NCBI GenBank assembly: GCA_023389425.1
Contig: JAEWEK010000332.1
Coordinates: forward strand, 1-5,757
Reading direction: 5' to 3'
Length of the DNA: 5,757 nt
DNA from: Pseudomonadota bacterium
Lineage (GTDB): Bacteria > Pseudomonadota > Gammaproteobacteria > Burkholderiales > Burkholderiaceae_D
Positions 5,740-5,757 of the stretch are shown piece after piece. Within the stretch, counting starts at the first letter, position 1, and every line of letters starts with the position of its first letter. The notes under the pieces are model-generated. The model saw nothing but the letters and a program-made list of their open reading frames with translations, was not told where the DNA came from and made no database searches. Position numbers and translations under genes: made by a program.

Positions 5740-5757
5740 TTCCCGCCTGCGCGGGAA
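5740..5757. repeat. GC-rich palindrome, possible dispersed intergenic repeat or terminator
   Basis: TTCCCGC (5740-5746), loop CTGC, GCGGGAA (5751-5757) form a perfect 7-bp hairpin beginning 26 nt after the kinase stop codon; the window ends exactly at the right arm. The motif resembles the short GGGAA/TTCCC palindromes scattered between genes in many GC-rich proteobacteria (general knowledge, not searched). It may also act as the kinase gene's transcription terminator. Any T-tract would lie outside the window. Confidence 0.6.

Overview
The window is high-GC DNA with dense, tightly packed genes. Codon use and protein style suggest a betaproteobacterium, plausibly of the Massilia/Duganella group (Oxalobacteraceae). 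That placement is an impression from the sequence; no search was run.

Layout. Positions 1-3284 on the minus strand hold one compact five-gene operon, read from right to left: (1) a Tat-type secreted substrate-binding protein of the NitT/TauT (NrtA/SsuA) class, 3284-2283; (2) an SCO1/SenC-family copper chaperone, 2280-1699; (3) a small membrane-anchored cupredoxin-like protein, 1702-1241; (4) a NitT/TauT-type ABC permease, 1244-495; (5) its ATPase, 505 to beyond the left edge (C-terminus missing). Successive genes are 2 nt apart or overlap by 4, 4 and 11 nt, so they are almost certainly co-transcribed and translationally coupled. Positions 3285-3455 form a short divergent intergenic region. 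Positions 3456-5714 on the plus strand encode a 752-residue membrane sensor histidine kinase (TM-CHASE-TM-PAS-HisKA-HATPase). The last 18 bases are a perfect hairpin resembling the dispersed GC-rich palindromes common in such genomes.

How the genes may work together. The binding protein, permease and ATPase are the standard parts of an importer whose relatives carry nitrate, sulfonates, taurine or similar small solutes. The unusual point is that two copper-type proteins, an SCO chaperone with an intact CxxxC...H site and a cupredoxin-fold protein with a plastocyanin-like CxxHxxxxM loop, sit between the binding-protein gene and the membrane components. The binding protein also has five cysteines, several close to segments expected to line the ligand cleft. 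The hypothesis worth testing is that this is a copper-linked transport or cuproenzyme-maturation module, not an ordinary nitrate/sulfonate importer. The sequence does not identify the substrate. The divergent kinase has no response regulator in view, and a link between it and the operon is suggested only by position.
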